64,000 nt of DNA from Opisthorchis felineus (Eukaryota > Platyhelminthes > Trematoda > Opisthorchiida > Opisthorchiidae). Both the position numbers and the translations under genes were made by a program. The notes under the pieces were generated by a model that saw nothing but the letters and a program-made list of their open reading frames with translations, ran no database searches and was not told where the DNA came from. Position 1 is the stretch's first letter. Each line of letters begins with the position of its first letter. The stretch is taken from NCBI GenBank assembly GCA_004794785.1, contig SJOL01006491.1, positions 14,683 through 78,682 on the forward strand, given 5' to 3'. Below are positions 37,161-48,486 of the stretch, in pieces.

Positions 37161-37559
37161 CTTTTCCCATAGTGCTTTCAAATGAATCATGGTTGTACGG
37201 CAGCGAAGCATAAGTGTTCAACAGAGAGTGTTGATGATATGCTGGGAATATTGCATATATCCGTCAGATCCCACATGGTTTCTGAAAATTTTCAGGACAC
37301 ACACGAATCAAGCAAACACTAAGTATGTGCGTGGATGTGGCATGACAACAAGCATTTCAGATAAACCACAAGTAATCAAGATCGAATTCGATTAAACAAA
37401 CAGAGGGCGGCAATACTAATGAAGTCAATGCGAAATCAATACGATTGACAAACCACATATAGCGTAATTTTGTGAGTGATTTCCAGCAGTTGGTAGTCCA
37501 TCTGTCCCCTTGATGTCAGCAGTGTGGCTGACATCCTGATTTCCAAAAGCTCAGCTTGT
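37161..37559. other. Unassigned stretch between ZSWIM-like and LINE remnants
   Basis: No recognisable coding. It may hold further decayed LINE sequence upstream of the reverse transcriptase remnant. Confidence 0.3.
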
Positions 37560-38170
37560 ATCGAACCTTAGTACATAGCTCCTGTGCCAGTCAAAGGAAT
37601 ATCCTTGAAGGTTGTGAATACTGTTCGTGCATCTCATTGCGACACTTCTGATCACGATAGGATAAGGAGTGAGCTATCCATAATTCTCCCCCAGAACTAG
37701 TGTGGCTCACCATGGTTGTTCCCTCTTCCCACTTTTGTTTATTTTCGTCAGTGGCACTATCGCGAAGCGCATCTGAAAAGCAACTGTGAATCCGGGTAAC
37801 GAAGTCACATCTTAAGGAACTTAGTGAATTTGGATTGTGCAGACGACGTTGTTCTATTATTTGACGATAATGGGTCCGCAAAATCTACTCCAAATAGCAT
37901 AGGAGAAATAAAGTGTTTTACGGCATGCTCTTTGTCATGTTTTATCTCGGGGTTATCCACGTACATACGCCTTCGTGAAACTTTAGAATTATGACCTTGG
38001 TTTTGCTGATTGGATTATTTAGCTTCGCATCTGCATGAGCCGCTTCTGCACTGTAACGGAAGAAGAGAATGCACGAACAATCATGATGAGGGCGTGCTTT
38101 AAACTTGTGTCGACGAAGGCATCACGGGTACCTTACAATAACTAGCACGAAATCGATCCCAGCGATCAGC
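37560..38170 (+). pseudogene. LINE reverse transcriptase remnant (second LINE family)
   Basis: The frame SVAHHGCSLFPLLFIFVSGT (from about 37695) corresponds to the GVRQGCPLSPFLFNF.ID motif B of non-LTR reverse transcriptases. After a stop and a frame change it continues NLVNLDCADDVVLLFDDNGS, with motif C as CADD (37836-37847) instead of YADD; both aspartates remain. The downstream part GLSTYIRLRETLEL ends in a stop. It matches 13480-13830 (-). It is dead through stops and the motif changes. Confidence 0.72.
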
Positions 38171-39881
38171 CTGCTTTTACTTTCGAGCTGAACAGCCGAG
38201 CTATAATAAGTTTGGTTTGACCATCCTAAAGGATGCAGAGCCAATCCCCCGAAGACCGCCTCATATAGATTCAGATGAATTGATTCTGAGGAATCGCAAT
38301 AGCATCTGTGGCGCAACGTTTTAGAAACGCTTAGGAAATCGATGGGTGGCTTCATTGCTGAGTAACGGTTCAAGACATCTTAAACAATGCTTTGAAAGAA
38401 GAATTACCGCAATAAACCCAAATGGCTGAAACACGTTACGTAGCAGGGTGGCGACAGCCATACGAGAGGGGTTGCCATTTCCAATCTCAAGCAAATTGTT
38501 ACGCAGTGTTGTCCCAATGAGATTTGAGATTCCACAGTTAATATCAGATAGCACATGTAAATTTGGCTAGTGATAATCTGCTGATATAAATAGGTATATT
38601 CTCATGCATGGCTTCCGATCCATTCATACTCCCAGATTACTGAGGGTTTCTGGGTATTCGAACCAGGATTATACACCTGTGCTCCGGGTCTAGGCAAGCT
38701 TTCCCTTCATATTGACCAAACGTTTCCCCTGACGACTAGGAGACCGTAGCTAAATCCATTTCCGGAAAGTGGGGACTTACATGTCCCTACAAATTCCCAT
38801 CCCATAAGCTTCATACCTCCTGTGGGAAACGCCTAAAAATGCCGTCAAGAGTGGGTCGAGGTGCCAGTTTGCCCATTGGTACAACATGGCGACATCGATT
38901 CGGAGAGTACAAGAATCCTTACCAGTGGTTCTCCAATGAGAACTTGGGCTTATGTGTGAAAGTTTACAAGGGCAACCAAATGCCTTGGGTGTGTGGACAT
39001 AGTCACGGAACCTGTTTGTTTGCTTGTTTAATTCTCGCAGCATCCTTGCTGGTTTCAAGTATTTGGCTTTCGTTGTCCAATAATTATCGAGTGTTTTATG
39101 ACCCTGGTGGCAGCGACGTGTTCTGAGTGTGAGATTGGCACCGTTTACAACCCATTATCACATTATCAGCACGCAGTGAACCCAATATTTCGTGCGTCCG
39201 TAACAATAAATTAATCCACGCGTCTTTTACACTCACCTCAAGGTTGCACACATTGCACGTGTGTGACATCCAAGCACGCTTCCACGCCAAACCTTGGATA
39301 ATTTCACAAGGTATCCAGTTACCGGGAAGCTTGTAAAGGCCACAATAACTGCCCGTTCACCGTCACACAAGGTTGATTGCCGAATGGCGAGGTATGTAGA
39401 CGTGACGCGACAGAACGAGGGAAGAATATTTACATCACACGCATTAGCTCGTGCTGGTTGCCCTGTCTTTAAACGGTCGAACCAAGGCGATCGCTCCTAC
39501 CAGTTGATTTATTTTGGGACGAAGTGTACTAATGAAAAGGCCTCATCGGCCAACCTGGGTGTTTCTTAAGGTTGATCAATTCTGACGACAGGTGGTATTT
39601 ATGAGAAAGGCTTTTTACATAGCAGATGTGATCAAGAAAGTCACAGTTGCAATGCATCGGCTACGGTGTATAAGTATTTGTGAACAACATTCGAGTTAAT
39701 TGTAATACCATTGGATCTTACGATGAGCGGACGCTGCAACTCGACAGGGATTACCACATTCCTAATTGAAACCATTTGGGACGTTCTTCGTGAGTGCTTT
39801 CTTTGTTAATTTCCAACCGCGCGCGTTCAGTTCGTGTTCAGAAAATAATAAGCCCGACGGAATCTCGGAGACTTAAGCCGC

Positions 39882-39906
39882 CTGATGAGACCCAAAAAGA
39901 TCGAAA
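39882..39906 (+). ncRNA. Hammerhead-like motif (left arm)
   Basis: CTGATGA (39882-39888), 14-nt segment GACCCAAAAAGATC, then GAAA (39903-39906) followed by CC. Helix II would be GACC/GGTC if one A were G, so it is one change from a good stem. No clear helix I partner was found, so activity is unlikely. The exact mirror lies at 54135-54159 (-). Confidence 0.4.
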
Positions 39907-40497
39907 CCGATCTTGCGATGCTGACTGGTTCTCAGCAAACTTGTGTCAGACGAAACTTTGTAAAGCACATTCTACTGGATAATATGATTGAAGAGAGTTT
40001 CAGTAGGGATTCAGCTCAATCCCCGTTATCACCACACTGAGTCGCGTTTCTGTTCCATCCTTTCAATGTATTCTCGTAAACAACAAAAACAACATCAACG
40101 CAGTTCTGGTGCACTAATTTACCAATCGACGGAATTTGTTCTAGTGAGCAGCAGCCGCCGCTTTTGCTGCCAATTAGGGAAGCCACATACATGTGTTTAT
40201 TGGTTACCCCCTAGGGGTACAGACTGTATCCAAATCGATAATTTATCATGGTGGGTTTTAACAATAGTAAATCACATTCCGACGAAATATTTTTACTGTC
40301 GTTTTGGTTAGGTGGATAACATTAAAGGGTCCAGGTTGTTCCTTGTGTACACGACTCTTGGTTGTTGACCAGAGTTCTGTCGAAGCCGCGAAATTTATCC
40401 CCCTTTTATCCATTCAGCACCACGCACGTTTGGGTTAAACAGCCAAAGTGATCACACTGCTCTAGCATGAACATGTTCACCGGTTCAGACGTCACAA

Positions 40498-40565
40498 TAT
40501 GGTGCAGTGATGGTAATTCGCCTGCCTCAAACGCCATATATCTGGAGTTCAAATAGTGGCACGGT
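40498..40565 (+). mobile_element. tRNA-like SINE head, second family (left arm)
   Basis: Decayed match to 9278-9345 (-): AGTGATGGTAATTCG as A box and GGAGTTCAAAT (40545-40555) as B box. Mirrored at 53476-53543 (-). Confidence 0.45.
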
Positions 40566-43256
40566 TAAGCATATGCGATGAAGGCGATGCGAATTCTAGC
40601 GAGAACGAAGCTCGACATATGTGCCTCCAATTCTAAGTATGGACTAATCAGACAAATTGAGTCGGGAAAATATGAGAACTGTATAGATGACAATGGTGCG
40701 AATGTAATTCTGCAACTAGCGCAACTATCCAAAACGCATTCTGATCTTCCCGTGTAGCATTGCGGAACATGAGTGTGTCAAAATGTGATACAAACTTATT
40801 TCTGGCCCGGTTAGTACTGTGCATTTATTCGGAACCACCTAGAATTCCCACATTGTACTTGAGTAAACCAATTTAGTCGTCCGCAATAAAAAAATGCTTA
40901 TTGTCCTATTTTCCTTCTGCAACTCCTTTGAAGGTAAATTACTCCTAGTGTAGTGCTAATTCGGAATAATTCAGTCCTGTTTCCGTGAGCAGATTATCGT
41001 ACTGAGCTTGCGATGTGTGTCGGAAAAGATATTTTGTTTTTTATTGTGGGTAAGCAAGTGCTGGAAATCGCGGACTAGTTGGAGGCTGTTGAAGGAACTC
41101 GGACGTGTCTTGTGACCTGTATCTCCCGAGTCACAACACATCTGCCGAACATTCCGCGTGAGCGTCGGTTGTGATTTTTTGTTGGTCCGTGTGAATACTT
41201 TGGTGCTGAGGTGATTGGGATTATAGCCGCAGTGTGCTTCCTTTTCTCATCCAAACCGCTCTCGAGAAAAGATAAAGTCGCAGCGCGGTACATCTGAAAC
41301 TGAACTTTACATGCTCGCAAAGTATATTCTTGAACATCTGTGTCGGTTCGATCACAGGTCTCTACTGTGAGGTCGTTCGCCATCATCAAATCTTTGGACA
41401 ACGTCTGATTTTCACCTGGACTTCATGGCGGTTTGTTTATCCTCCCTCTGTACCCATCACTTCTGCTTGTTGGTTAATTGTTTGCTATAGACAAACTTAA
41501 ATTGCATTCGCTTTGCACAAACCATCTCTGATCGTTCTATCACAGAGGCTCTCGTTCAGTTGTATCAACATTGGTCGTAACGTTACCTCATCCCTAGATC
41601 AAAAATGCCATATTTCCGTTTTGTACGTAACAATTGTCGTGCCACATCATTTCTTACTGTGGTTTGTTACCAGAATGGATACCCATCTAGGTTGTTACCT
41701 AATCAAACTCGGTGGTTATCCGTTTTTCAAAATGTGTTTGTGATCTCAGTCTTTGCTGCTGTTCGGTTGGTTGTTACTGTAAACAGCCTGCACTGCAAAC
41801 AACCTTGCACTGATGCAAATGTATTGGACTACACGACTTTAGAATGGGCTGATGAACAGATCATGGGGACACCTAGGCCTTTCGTTCATCGGAAAACAAG
41901 TACTTTTAATTTGCAAACCCTCACGTCATGCAGCGTGTCATGTGGCTTGACTGATGTGAACTTCATCTCCACGCTGAACGATACGCTGGAATCACATTCA
42001 ATGGGGGACTCATAGAAATCGTTGATGGTTTCGCGTTTGATTGCATGAAACGAAATGACAGAGAATGCAGTCAATTGAAGTAGCCCCCTAGTTATATTAT
42101 CGATTAAATTGCTTGTTCTTTCCATGTTTTGGCCTGCCCATGACTAACACTTAGCCACTTTCAGATCAACTGCCGCAATACATCGACGTGACATCAAAAA
42201 TCACGGGAACTTTCTCCATCTCCAGAGTTTGTACCATTTACTCAACCACACTCAATTAGAAAATCACTCATTAATTATCGTGGAAGCTAAGAGGATGACG
42301 GGGATTGAGAAAAATCCGTAGGCTAGACCGTCTAATGAGAGTTCTCACGTGATATGCCTGGTCTCTGTAAGGTTCAGCTATGAAAATATAGTGAGTTTGG
42401 TGAACGGTCTATCCGAAGCGCATCATCAGCTACAGGTCTCGGTTTTTTATTAACTGGATATCTGCTTTCGTACAAACCCGAACAAAATCCCTTCAAAAGC
42501 AACATATCAGTCCCGTCTACGGCTTTGAACGGCACTCCATTTGCATTACGTGACAAAATATCACTGACAAGTCTAAGGTCAAGCCTGGAATTTCGATGAC
42601 GCTATTGATCAGGCACATTGTTGTGGAGCTATGAAATACTGTGGGGTATGATGTCGTTAGCGGTACGCGGAAATTCAGGCTACATGACAATTTCCTGTGT
42701 GTGCGGAGGAGGCAATCTAGAATACGTTTTCCAACTGGGCGAAGTGAGGCCACCTTCTGACTAAGGCTGCGAGAAATTTTGTGATTCATAGTTTTGTTAA
42801 TGATCACGTCACGTGGATCCAAAACAGGTCTACCGGGCGACAATGTTCGGAGCTTAGTTGTAGGCAGTTGTGGGGTTTGCTGAATTCATGTTCAGATCAC
42901 CCTTTTGTAAACAGTCCTCCTCCCTGTCCTGTCACAGTCATTCTGGTAAGAGGACGAAAACTGTTCACAAGAGAGTAATGTGAACGTGAATTATACAGGT
43001 ACCGTAACCACGTTGATGGAATCAACAGATGTCCAGAATGGCCCAAGCGTCCGTGGCAACACGTGACTAAGAGGTATTGACAAGCGAGTCAAACGATCGA
43101 CACTGACAGGACAGTTACTGCGTCGCCGTTGGAGGCGTCGAGCAAACCAAACACATCGCTCAGGTGTGCAAACTCGTCTATTCGAATGGATTATTTCAGG
43201 TGCGTCGAGTGGGAGCTGGTAACATAATGGCTTCGTAAGTTCGGAGCCAAGCTTAT

Positions 43257-43301
43257 GCATGGCTGATGAGCTCTAATGAGGGTGAAACTCGAGTCCAGTG
43301 C
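43257..43301 (+). ncRNA. Hammerhead ribozyme, intact core (family A, copy A3)
   Basis: Same 45 nt as 24292-24336. CTGATGA at 43263-43269, helix II 43270-43283, GAAA 43284-43287, helix III with UCGA loop 43287-43294, cleavage expected after C43295, helix I 43257-43262 with 43296-43301. The sequence just outside differs from the 24.3k copy at many positions, so identity of the ribozyme itself stands out. Confidence 0.82.
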
Positions 43302-43304
43302 TTT

Positions 43305-43318
43305 TCACCCTTTGGTGA
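43305..43318 (+). ncRNA. Hairpin just 3' of the hammerhead cleavage site
   Basis: TCACC (43305-43309), CTTT loop, GGTGA (43314-43318). Equivalent to 24338-24353, with an A-U pair where that copy has C-G. Confidence 0.6.
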
Positions 43319-43505
43319 GAACACATCAGACTAACTGCGCAAGGACGGAATGAGGACTCTCTACATCAGAGTGGTGTCAGCGTGAATGTTTGAAGCGTTA
43401 ACTACCAACCTGTGGTTGATGAAGAACCAATGCTTTGCATAAAGCCGAACGCGGTGCGAAATGAAGGCTTCTGATGCATATGTTAACCCAGAAGAATAAG
43501 ATAAG

Positions 43506-44055
43506 CGGCTCAGCATCCACTGGCCTTTGAGCGCCATCAATCGGTCTGCGCATGATAACGTAACACAGAAAAGGAGTACTTATTCACAACATCCAGATCA
43601 TTCGGGTTTCTGCAGAAAATCCTAACTGCTAGATGCTATCCTATGACACGCCACTTAGCTGCGAACAAATAGTGAGAAGGCAAACCAGCAGGTGGATGAT
43701 CATGAGCGCAATTCTTTCGTTGTTCAACGGTGAAGTCGACTATGTGCTGACTTGAAAGAGGAGGAAACTCAGAGTGAACACAATAATAACCAGTGAGTTA
43801 AAACCTTCTCAACCATGTGCGACGAAATGCCGCACAGATCCTTGTGGTTGTGTTGGCGCACAACAGATTCAGGCCTTTTCGAATGACCCACATGCGTCCA
43901 GGCATTTCACATACGTTGTCCACAAATCTATTTAAGCCCATACAGATAGCAGTTCGCCAGACAGTTCTTTCAATTATCATGTTATCCAAACACCCAAAAC
44001 CAAGCTTAGGCATTTTATAACTCACATGGTTGATGTACTCACAGAGGCACTTCAG
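43506..44055. other. Insertion-like stretch, nothing recognised
   Basis: Absent from the matching place in copy A2 (where 24510 runs almost directly into the block at 24560). Two overlapping open frames at 43798-44025 carry no known motif. Confidence 0.35.
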
Positions 44056-44135
44056 ACTGTTTCATATTTCGCTCTGTATCCGTTAGCCCATCGTAGATGA
44101 TTTGTTTCGGAATGTATTTAATATGTTGCCAAACT

Positions 44136-44282
44136 ACCATGCCACCAGAAGGAAGCACGAGGGTTGGGATACTGCCAGGTTGCTAAAGCATAGACAGGTG
44201 AAGTCGAAAGGAAGAGGTCGGGTTCGAACCACAGACCTTCCGGTCAGTAAATTTGCGTTCCAACCAGTGAGCCACCTCGTTC
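44136..44282 (-). mobile_element. tRNA-derived SINE S5
   Basis: Minus strand: GAGGTGGCTCACTGGTTGG (44260-44278) as A box, GGTTCGAACCC (44220-44230) as a perfect B box, then the AGCAACCTGGCAGTATCCCA body and TGCTTCCTTCTGG. Closer to S6 than to S1-S4, so probably a younger insertion. Confidence 0.8.
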
Positions 44283-45488
44283 ATGTTGCCAATTGCGCAG
44301 TCAATATTTCTGGATTTAGTCAGTTGATTTTTGGAAAAATGTATTGAGTTTCGTGTTTTCTGACCGGGCAAACAAAGGGTATCACTTGGATATTTTTGCA
44401 CACTAATCAATAGTGATTTTCCTAGGACATGCACAACTACTGCGAAGGCTGCTTGTTTGTGTGAGGACGCCTAATTTCATCGGATAAAAGCATGATGTGA
44501 CCGCATTTTGTGTTAATTTCTTACATATGAATTCCGGGAATTGTAAGATCAATCGCATCACACAGTGCGTAGATTTAGGAGAAAACATGCCCGAGCGCCA
44601 TACCCAATTTTCTTTTGTCATGCCGACCAGTGAGTGGTCTTAAACGTAATAAGTTAGCTTGAAAATCCGACGTCTTCGACAAATACACTCATTTGCATCT
44701 CAACTTGGCTTCCACGAAAAACGCAACCGAATCTCTCATTTATTATATTCTTATTATATCACTGCATTTTATTTACGGTTACATCCCTTAATTCGGTTTA
44801 AAGGCGCATCACTGAAAACATACTCAATCGCAAGCAAAATATTCGGGTCTTCGGGTCGCAGGCCACGAAATGATTCTCACCTCAGTATTTTATCTCCTCC
44901 TCTGGTTCACTGCGGTTGTAGTAATAAATGCAGATTCAGTACCAACTTGATGCTAACGCAACAGGTTTAGTCGACCTACCCATCCAATCTGTAATCACGG
45001 GATGAACAGTTTTTCCCCATTGTTCTACAAATTTGATTTAGACCATTGATGCTGATGTTGGCACGACACCAGGTATTCCTCATGTTTACCAATCTACTTG
45101 TTTTCACTATCATGCGACTGGTAATAATGTTTATGTGAGTGATCTGGGTAGGCAGGATATAGATATATTCGCTTATTCTACGTTCACTCGCTGAGGCTAA
45201 TAAGAACAAAAGCTCGAGCACGAATCGTATCTGCGGAATCTGACAGACACAGGCTTTCTCTGGACCAGGACACACTAAACAAATGAGAAGAGGACCAATC
45301 GCCGTGGATGAATCGGCGCTTATCATTTTTTCTTCTCTGATTGGGGCGATTTTCACGAAGAAACGAGTCTTGCCTCTGTGAATTTACTAGCGAATGCTGC
45401 GTTAAGGAGAACATGTTCTTCAGGAAGATATATAAGACTCTACCGAATGGTTCGACACAGCCGGATGAATCAAACTTTGTTGGAAAAA

Positions 45489-45561
45489 ATGCCTTTTGAT
45501 TGGAGAGGGTTTTTACTTTCAGTGTTGTGTCTCCAAAACTTGGCATTGGCACAAAATCACG
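45489..45561 (+). CDS. Signal-peptide-like 73-nt first exon (best copy)
   Basis: Possible first coding exon of a secreted protein. ATG at 45489 in an A-rich context (GGAAAAAATGCC), an n-region MPFDWRG, a hydrophobic core FLLSVLCLQNL and an ALA/QNH end that fits signal peptidase cleavage after ALA. It is followed by one base and a consensus 5' splice site (G|GTGAGT at 45562-45567), so the exon ends in phase 1. Three gap-free relatives exist (5572, 16585, 34442), two with the same donor. A C2H2 exon with a phase-1 acceptor starts 2.2 kb downstream. Whether the two are joined, other exons intervene, or this is only a repeat remnant cannot be decided here. Confidence 0.42.
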
Positions 45562-46117
45562 GTGAGTTTATTGGAGTCATTCTACGGACAGACACCTGTA
45601 AACAATATGTCTCCCTTGGTATTTTCCCGTTTACTAAAAGGTTTCTAAACAATACATGTGTTTTTTACCCCAAACGTGCAATAGCTTGCGGACAATTAAC
45701 TGAATTAAAGTGTCATAACGTCATTTGCATATTCAATTGGGTTCCACTGGAGACATAAACTATCCTCAATAAAATCTCGCGTTTATGCTACGTGTCAGGT
45801 CAAGACCACATCCTTCGACGTCTCCAGCATTATACCGAGCAAAACATGAGAAATCTGCGTGCAGCACACCCAGTTGTAGAGTGTAATGAGCGCGATATTC
45901 AGCTGAGCCTCCGATTAACACCAACTTAATTTGCAAATGAGTATAGTTCATCATATTCATAATGATCAAGCAGAACATGATGTGGTTGGGATTTTGCGGA
46001 CTAAGCCTATCTGATGAAACCGTGGATGGAAAAAACCCTATTGAAGAGAGCACTTCCTGGACTAAATAAAAATGATAATTGTCGTTAATCTATAACACCC
46101 TTTCGATGCGTATTCAT

Positions 46118-46256
46118 CAAGGAACCCGATGGAAGTACGGGGAATGAGATTCCTCGAAATTACCCAAGAATAAACAGGGTAGTCGAAATTCCGTGGGCTT
46201 GGGTTCGAGCCACGGACCTTCGGGTCAGTAGATTCGCGTCTTAACCATCGAGAATA
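46118..46256 (-). mobile_element. tRNA-derived SINE S4
   Basis: Minus strand: decayed A box (CTCGATGGTTAAG, near 46240-46252) and B box GGCTCGAACCC (46200-46210), with the TTGGGTAATTTCGAGGAATC body. Same place in family B as S1-S3. Confidence 0.65.
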
Positions 46257-46914
46257 CTGACTACTGACCAGATTTATTCAACATTCGAATCACCTGAAAA
46301 CTGGGCTTCGGTATTTCTTGTTATTTTTGTTCAACTCTCCAATAATGTTTGTTGTAGTATTCATTTGTTTTTTTAGATTTGTGGCCAGCCGGTGTGCTGG
46401 CACTTCTGGGAGATATCCAAATTGATTTGAGTTATCAATCCAATTCAGCTTTGGTAAGACAAACGCGATACAGAGGTTTTGTTGATGGGTAGTGGGTAGG
46501 CTGAATTTGTCTAGGTCTCGTATGTGCGGTTTTGGTATGGATTGGTCCAGTGGGCTCTTTTACCTGCTACAAACATAATCAATCAACAGCAAACGTTCAC
46601 TGTGCGTCAAAAGCCCACGGAACCTTTGGTCGGATTGACCAAAGTATAATTTGTTCATGAAAAAAATCCTAACTTGCTTACTGTGTTTATAAGTATTTTC
46701 CCCAGTATTCAGAATGCTAGTACGTAGGACAGAATGTGGAATCGTATTATGTCGTTTGAGCAACCGTCCTAAATGAGGTCCTATTAGCATTCGTAATGAA
46801 ACTCAGGATATCCCATTAAGTCTTTACCTAGTAATAAAATGCCCAGTGTAGTATGTGATACATACATTTCGACATTTCTATCCGTACCAAGCTAGATTGT
46901 CTGATTTAAGAATG

Positions 46915-47063
46915 CCACAATTTCCAGAAGGAAGCACGGGGACTGGGATACTTCCAGGTTGCCCAAGCCAGAGCAGGGGAAGTCAGGAGACGTAGGTCGG
47001 GTTCGAACCACGGATCTTCCGGTCAGTAAATTCGCGCTATAATCACTGAGCCATCTCACCCCA
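46915..47063 (-). mobile_element. tRNA-derived SINE S6
   Basis: The best-preserved copy. Minus strand: GAGATGGCTCAGTGATTA (A box, 47041-47058), GGTTCGAACCC (B box, 46999-47009), about 31 nt apart as in tRNA genes, then the TTGGGCAACCTGGAAGTATC body and TGCTTCCTTCTGG. No full cloverleaf can be drawn. It sits inside family B copy 4 and is absent from the other copies. Confidence 0.82.
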
Positions 47064-47746
47064 TCTGCCACAATGTAAAGGACGTTCACTTCGTCGGGTT
47101 GCCTGTCTCTTAGGTTATACTCCATAAAATCATACACAAAACTCCATCGTGCTATTTGCCCTTACTGTAGTGTCGGAGCTGGATACACTGATTGTACAGT
47201 ACGCGCCACTAGGTAAGTTATTATTTGGTGCCGAAAACCGTGGTTATTATTTTTATTCAAATAGGGTACACAATGAAAAGTTCGACTGCTTTGTTGTTTT
47301 GTTCAGATTCACAACTGGCGGAAGCCGAATCGCCATCCCAGAAAAATCAACCTTAAAGTAGCTCTGCATTTCGGCAAATTTCAGGAGGTCCCTATAGTTA
47401 ACTGTTTGCAGTGGGAGTTACTTGACAAGAGATAACGTGCGCTGAGGATATCCTGTGCTTTATTTGTTGTCTGTGAGTCTTGTCAAATACATCAGGAAAG
47501 TATTGGATTATAGTTGCCCCTTCGTCTTGGAGCATCGTAGCAAACCAATTTATTCATTTGCGTTTCCAACGAAGTGCTATTTTGATACATAATTCCTTCC
47601 GGCCATCGTATGCCGTTTTTCACAATTTTGAGTAGATCATCCGAAAACTTAACGATCTCACGCTATCCAATACAACGTATACCCTCATTATATAAGGAGA
47701 TTTTCTCGCGCGAATAACGAAACATGCTTCATACTGTATACGTCAG

Positions 47747-48432
47747 CAGGTTCACATGAAGCCACATCGGAGGAACGAGGAAATCAACATGGTGAAATTG
47801 TCGCAAATTCTTTTGTACGGGCATCAACAGCAACATCAGAGTCGTCCGAAAACTGCCGAATTTCGTTTGAGCAGGTTTTCACCTCGGAGCACGCATCAAA
47901 ACCAACCGAAACCGGTAACCAGAACAATGTCCATCGATGTCCGGTATGTGGGAAAACATTTCAGTACACAGGGATATTAAAAAGACATCGGAAGTCCCAC
48001 ACCAATTATCAGGATTACCAATGCCGCATATGTCCAAACGCTTACAAACACCTACCGCATCTTCGTGAACATATGAGGGCAAAACATCCGGGTGAATTTA
48101 TTGGACCCTACAGAGCGTCGAGCAAACAAGTGCAACAGTCACATGAAGCGGGCAACCCATGTCCTGAATGTAACAAATTCTTTAAATCTTGGAAATGCTT
48201 ACAACAGCATCAAAACATCATTCACAAGGGAGCAGCTCGTTCAATTTGTGAGGAATGTGGTAAAAGGTTCTCCCAAAAAACCAGTCTATATAGACATGTC
48301 AGAACTGTGCACGAAAAATCAGGTCGTTTCACTTGCGGACAATGCGGAAGATCACTCAGCTGCTCGGTGTCTCTGAAAAAGCATATAAAGTCTGCGCATG
48401 ATGCTGTGCCGAATGATGAATTTCTCTCATGA
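47747..48432 (+). CDS. Terminal exon encoding five C2H2 zinc fingers
   Basis: The best candidate for a working gene here. An N-terminal polar, acidic region of about 63 residues (EATSEERGNQHGEIV..., SESSEN, HASKPTETGNQN) is followed by five fingers, all C-x2-C-x12-H-x3/4-H: CPVCGKTF at 47938, CRICPNAY, CPECNKFF, CEECGKRF and CGQCGRSL, ending DEFLS and TGA. A longer linker separates fingers 2 and 3. No in-frame ATG precedes finger 1, so translation must start in an upstream exon. The CAG at 47744-47746 is conserved in the 31.4k paralogue and fits a 3' splice site with phase 1. Predicted role: nucleic-acid binding, probably nuclear; target unknown. No lesions, unlike both paralogues. It lies in the spacer of the inverted repeat. 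Confidence 0.8.
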
Positions 48433-48480
48433 GCCAACGTTAGCGTGGTGGTCGTAAACGTATCCACGCCAAAGATTTCA

Positions 48481-48486
48481 AATAAA
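48481..48486 (+). promoter_or_regulatory. Poly(A) signal AATAAA
   Basis: Canonical hexamer 48 nt after the zinc-finger stop codon, a normal distance for a short 3' UTR. It supports 47747-48432 as a terminal exon. Confidence 0.65.

Larger units (their letters stand above)
38572..42669 (+). repeat. Left arm of near-identical inverted repeat (family A, copy A3)
   Basis: 4098 bp. Every position x pairs with position 94041-x in 51372-55490, apart from one 21-bp segment present only in the right arm near its outer end. In the stretches I compared I saw about six mismatches (for example near 38587, 38603, 39306, 41519, 42226 and 42664). The arm is a family A copy and, unlike the right arm, continues without a break into the rest of the family (42670-43505), so it is the likelier source. 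It contains no intact gene. The 136-codon frame at 41605-42015 appears in both arms only because they are copies. Confidence 0.93.
42670..43505 (+). repeat. Hammerhead-bearing end of family A copy A3
   Basis: Continues the left arm and matches 23650-24510 (+) and 7150-6470 (-). It holds an A-box-like GAGCTGGTAAC (near 43214), a B-box-like AGTTCGGAGCC (near 43239), the hammerhead (43257-43301) and a hairpin. The right arm of the inverted repeat lacks this part. Confidence 0.7.
44640..47235 (+). repeat. Family B composite repeat, copy 4
   Basis: Inverted relative to the other three copies. Landmarks in reverse order: end block near 44940, 73-nt exon-like segment (45489-45561), GACTAAGCCTATCTGATG near 46002, SINE S4 (46118-46256), a younger SINE insertion (46915-47063), and the GTGTCGGAGCTGGATACACTG block near 47170. 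It lies directly upstream of the intact zinc-finger exon on the same strand. Confidence 0.7.

Noticed and set aside
39294..39569. HALARAG word in a 91-codon frame, reminiscent of tyrosine recombinases
   Set aside because: Only one short word matches, no catalytic residues are in order, and the diverged relative near 13380 does not keep the frame.
41605..42015. 136-codon frame present identically at 52026-52436
   Set aside because: The apparent conservation is only the recent inverted duplication; older family A copies have stops in this frame.
46995..47063. Candidate tRNA gene
   Set aside because: A and B boxes are good, but no acceptor and anticodon stems can be drawn, and several dispersed copies with a common tail show it is a SINE.
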